DNA of 64,000 bases from Carboxylicivirga sp. (GTDB taxonomy: Bacteria; Bacteroidota; Bacteroidia; Bacteroidales; Marinilabiliaceae). Of the stretch, positions 63,301-64,000 are shown in pieces. The position numbers and the translations under genes are program-made. The notes beneath the pieces are model-generated. The model did no database searches. It was not told the DNA's origin and saw only the letters and a list, made by a program, of their open reading frames with translations. The DNA lies in assembly GCA_025210475.1 (NCBI GenBank), contig JAOARW010000063.1, positions 62,001 to 126,000 of the forward strand, in the 5' to 3' direction. How positions within the stretch are numbered: the stretch's first letter is position 1; each line of letters starts with the position of its first letter.

Positions 63301-64000
63301 AACGAAAATGATGCCAATGATCCACGTAATGGTATGAAAGTACTTAACTGGAGTGATTCACGTCGTGGCGCATACTATGAAAGAAGTTATGAAGTGCAGA
63401 AAGTTGGTAAGTTGCAGCCAGATTTTGAAGGATCATGGAACAACGAATTTACCTATAAAGGTATTTCTCTTTCAGTATTATTAGATGCCCGTTTCGGTGG
63501 ACACATTGGATCATATAGTAATAAGTATGGTACATCATACGGATGGATGGAAACTTCATTGAAGTATCGTGATGCTTCTCACGGAGGTATGACATGGACC
63601 TCGGAATATGCAGATACACAAGGTAGAACTTATAGTGATGGTATGATTCCTGATGGTGTATTTAAAGATGGTCAGACCGTAACTGCTCCTAATGGATCAT
63701 CTGTTGATGTAGGTGGTATGACTTACCAGGAAGCTTATGATGCAGGTTATGTTGAGCCTACTCACGCTAGTTTTAATACATACTTTAATAACTCATGGAG
63801 TCGTGGTACTGTAAATGATGATTGGTTTAGTGAAGTGAAATATATTGCCTTACGTAATATCTCAGTTGGTTATAACTTACCAAAATCATTTGCTGAGAAA
63901 ATCAAAGCTCAGAATGTATATGTGGCTTTCAATGCACGTAACCTTGGATACTTGTACAATTCACTTCCAAATAATTTGAATCCAGAAAGTTTCCGTGGTA
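60352..64000 (+). CDS. SusC/RagA-type TonB-dependent receptor with STN domain (3' end cut by window edge)
   Basis: At least 1216 residues, open at the right edge. A long N-terminal leader with a hydrophobic core (MKLLSLLVLVGTLQVSA, about 24-40) precedes the STN domain (48-120: LKQVLEEIEKQTDVTF). A carboxypeptidase-regulatory-like domain (134-208: ITGKVVDNNGDPLPGVNVYE) follows, then a TonB-box-like TGLDEVVVTALG (211-222) and the plug (about 225-340: IQIRGVSVMN, PIFVIDG). The rest is barrel. With the ECF sigma and FecR upstream it forms a transducing nutrient-uptake receptor, probably with a SusD-type lipoprotein outside the window. Confidence 0.95.
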   Translation, partial: MKKNAETICVRRWYSSYIKTIRFMKLLSLLVLVGTLQVSASVYSQNTKVNLHLKNATLKQVLEEIEKQTDVTFIYSDSNIDVSKAVTVDASNKDLDRLLNDLFNNDQVRYSMIEKHVVLSAVVADENSTMQQTIKITGKVVDNNGDPLPGVNVYEKTNPQHGVITGIDGTYSIEVDSPEDVLIFSFIGFDDQEVTVGGTRQINVTLMEETTGLDEVVVTALGIKREVKKLGFAMTDVEGDEISSVNTVTAVDALKGKAAGLSIGQSDGGLFGNQKIQIRGVSVMNSNNNNPIFVIDGVIVENTVSTAHADWAGSSNDFGNILKNLNPDDFESVSVLKGAAATALYGSRGINGAIVIKTKDGSGQKGIGVRVTQSFGIDHVYNQPDIQYEYGPGALAGYTGYGEKDENGDYYRFSTNQFYTNEDGVPTKQGHPWEWAGYGPKYDGRQIVDYDGTMTTYSPSKDNMLNAYDTGYNSNTSIALSGGNDKGTFYLSDSYQKRTGIFPSNEFTRNALQFSGSYQLAKWLKADASISFTTSVPKNPRNDIGGRFVLGDWINWYDTNKWKKREVYQAPHGGTPSSAYGDDFARVPGNNVWFAYNLNESKRTEQVTRPIVRLTADLTNWLSVTAEGNMNHYSIAYEQKDLGQGYANEGGYYEINHTVDVSRTGKINFNINRKITDEITTNIILGGEMWDQEKSFSQVRTDGGLIVPGQFFMGNSKKTLRSSARVYGTKQINSLYFLANFGWRDQLYLDITGRNDWSSALVYTDGSGNNSYFYPSVSTSWIFSETFNLPSWVSFGKLRLSWAQVGNDTAPYYINTGYSIENYELDSGNIYANRMPDRIVDPNIKPERKNSIEAGFDVRFFNNRLGLDFAWYDEKITEQIGQVPLPGESGLSGGLITNVGTLTNEGIELSVDGTPIKTHDFKWKTTFNYWNNTTTVTDLHESYGEYRTLDGYVNYGNYRIGSVAYDGGEYGVLMSDTKPLEWNNENDANDPRNGMKVLNWSDSRRGAYYERSYEVQKVGKLQPDFEGSWNNEFTYKGISLSVLLDARFGGHIGSYSNKYGTSYGWMETSLKYRDASHGGMTWTSEYADTQGRTYSDGMIPDGVFKDGQTVTAPNGSSVDVGGMTYQEAYDAGYVEPTHASFNTYFNNSWSRGTVNDDWFSEVKYIALRNISVGYNLPKSFAEKIKAQNVYVAFNARNLGYLYNSLPNNLNPESFRG

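Overview
The window is AT-rich chromosomal DNA from a Bacteroidota bacterium, most likely in or near Bacteroidales/Marinilabiliales (the order is an inference). The evidence is repeated -7 boxes of the form TAnnTTTG, almost no Shine-Dalgarno sites, an ECF sigma/FecR/SusC trio, type III glutamine synthetase, DUF2851 and DUF3127 proteins, and a purM-prfA-pyrF cluster. I see no rRNA, transposase, integrase, phage gene or CRISPR array.

Layout. 0.1-8.2 kb: cyclophilin and a DUF3127 protein, an MFS transporter facing a radical SAM enzyme, a lipoprotein, a short SSB, then gpmI with a ferredoxin reductase-like flavoprotein and rlmN. 8.4-8.8 kb: two identical tRNA-Phe genes with their promoter. 8.9-14.6 kb: an M16 protease/methyltransferase/flavodoxin operon, a cytosolic histidine kinase with an NtrC-type regulator, and a small basic protein. 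14.8-19.6 kb: yebC, an M20 dipeptidase and glnN. 19.9-24.6 kb: an 870-residue lipoprotein with four 135-residue tandem repeats, divergent from an ECF sigma factor whose partner joins an anti-sigma-like N-terminus to a beta-barrel-like C-terminus. 24.7-29.5 kb: elbB, a small lipoprotein, a six-unit array of degenerate dyad elements leading into a DUF6261-like gene, a surface-antigen barrel and a RibD-type reductase.

29.5-33.3 kb: a probable zinc-handling operon (COG0523 GTPase, ABC ATPase, permease with a His-rich loop, DUF3299-like periplasmic protein) with two inverted repeats at its promoter. 33.5-41.4 kb: a large M16 protease, then a quinol-oxidising operon of DUF2490 protein, cytochrome b, Rieske protein and octahaem HEAT/TPR cytochrome c. 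41.5-46.0 kb: a flavin reductase, arginine deiminase, sucC and a TrmH-type methyltransferase. 46.1-58.1 kb, nearly all on the minus strand: an OmpA-like/TPR lipoprotein, a zinc-finger membrane protein, pnp, rpsO, an LPP20-like lipoprotein, a K+ channel overlapping DUF2851, and pyrF, prfA and purM. 58.5-64.0 kb: an ECF sigma factor, FecR anti-sigma factor and a SusC/TonB receptor with an STN domain that runs off the right edge.

The most unusual region is 26.25-26.47 kb: six copies of an imperfect GATAYYAWWTRRTATY dyad, each led by an A-rich hexamer and six variable bases, mostly 41-42 bp apart and ending about 60 bp before the DUF6261-like gene. Next are the repeat lipoprotein/ECF sigma locus, the zinc operon with its twin dyads, a possible pseudoknot before pyrF, and the octahaem bc-type operon.
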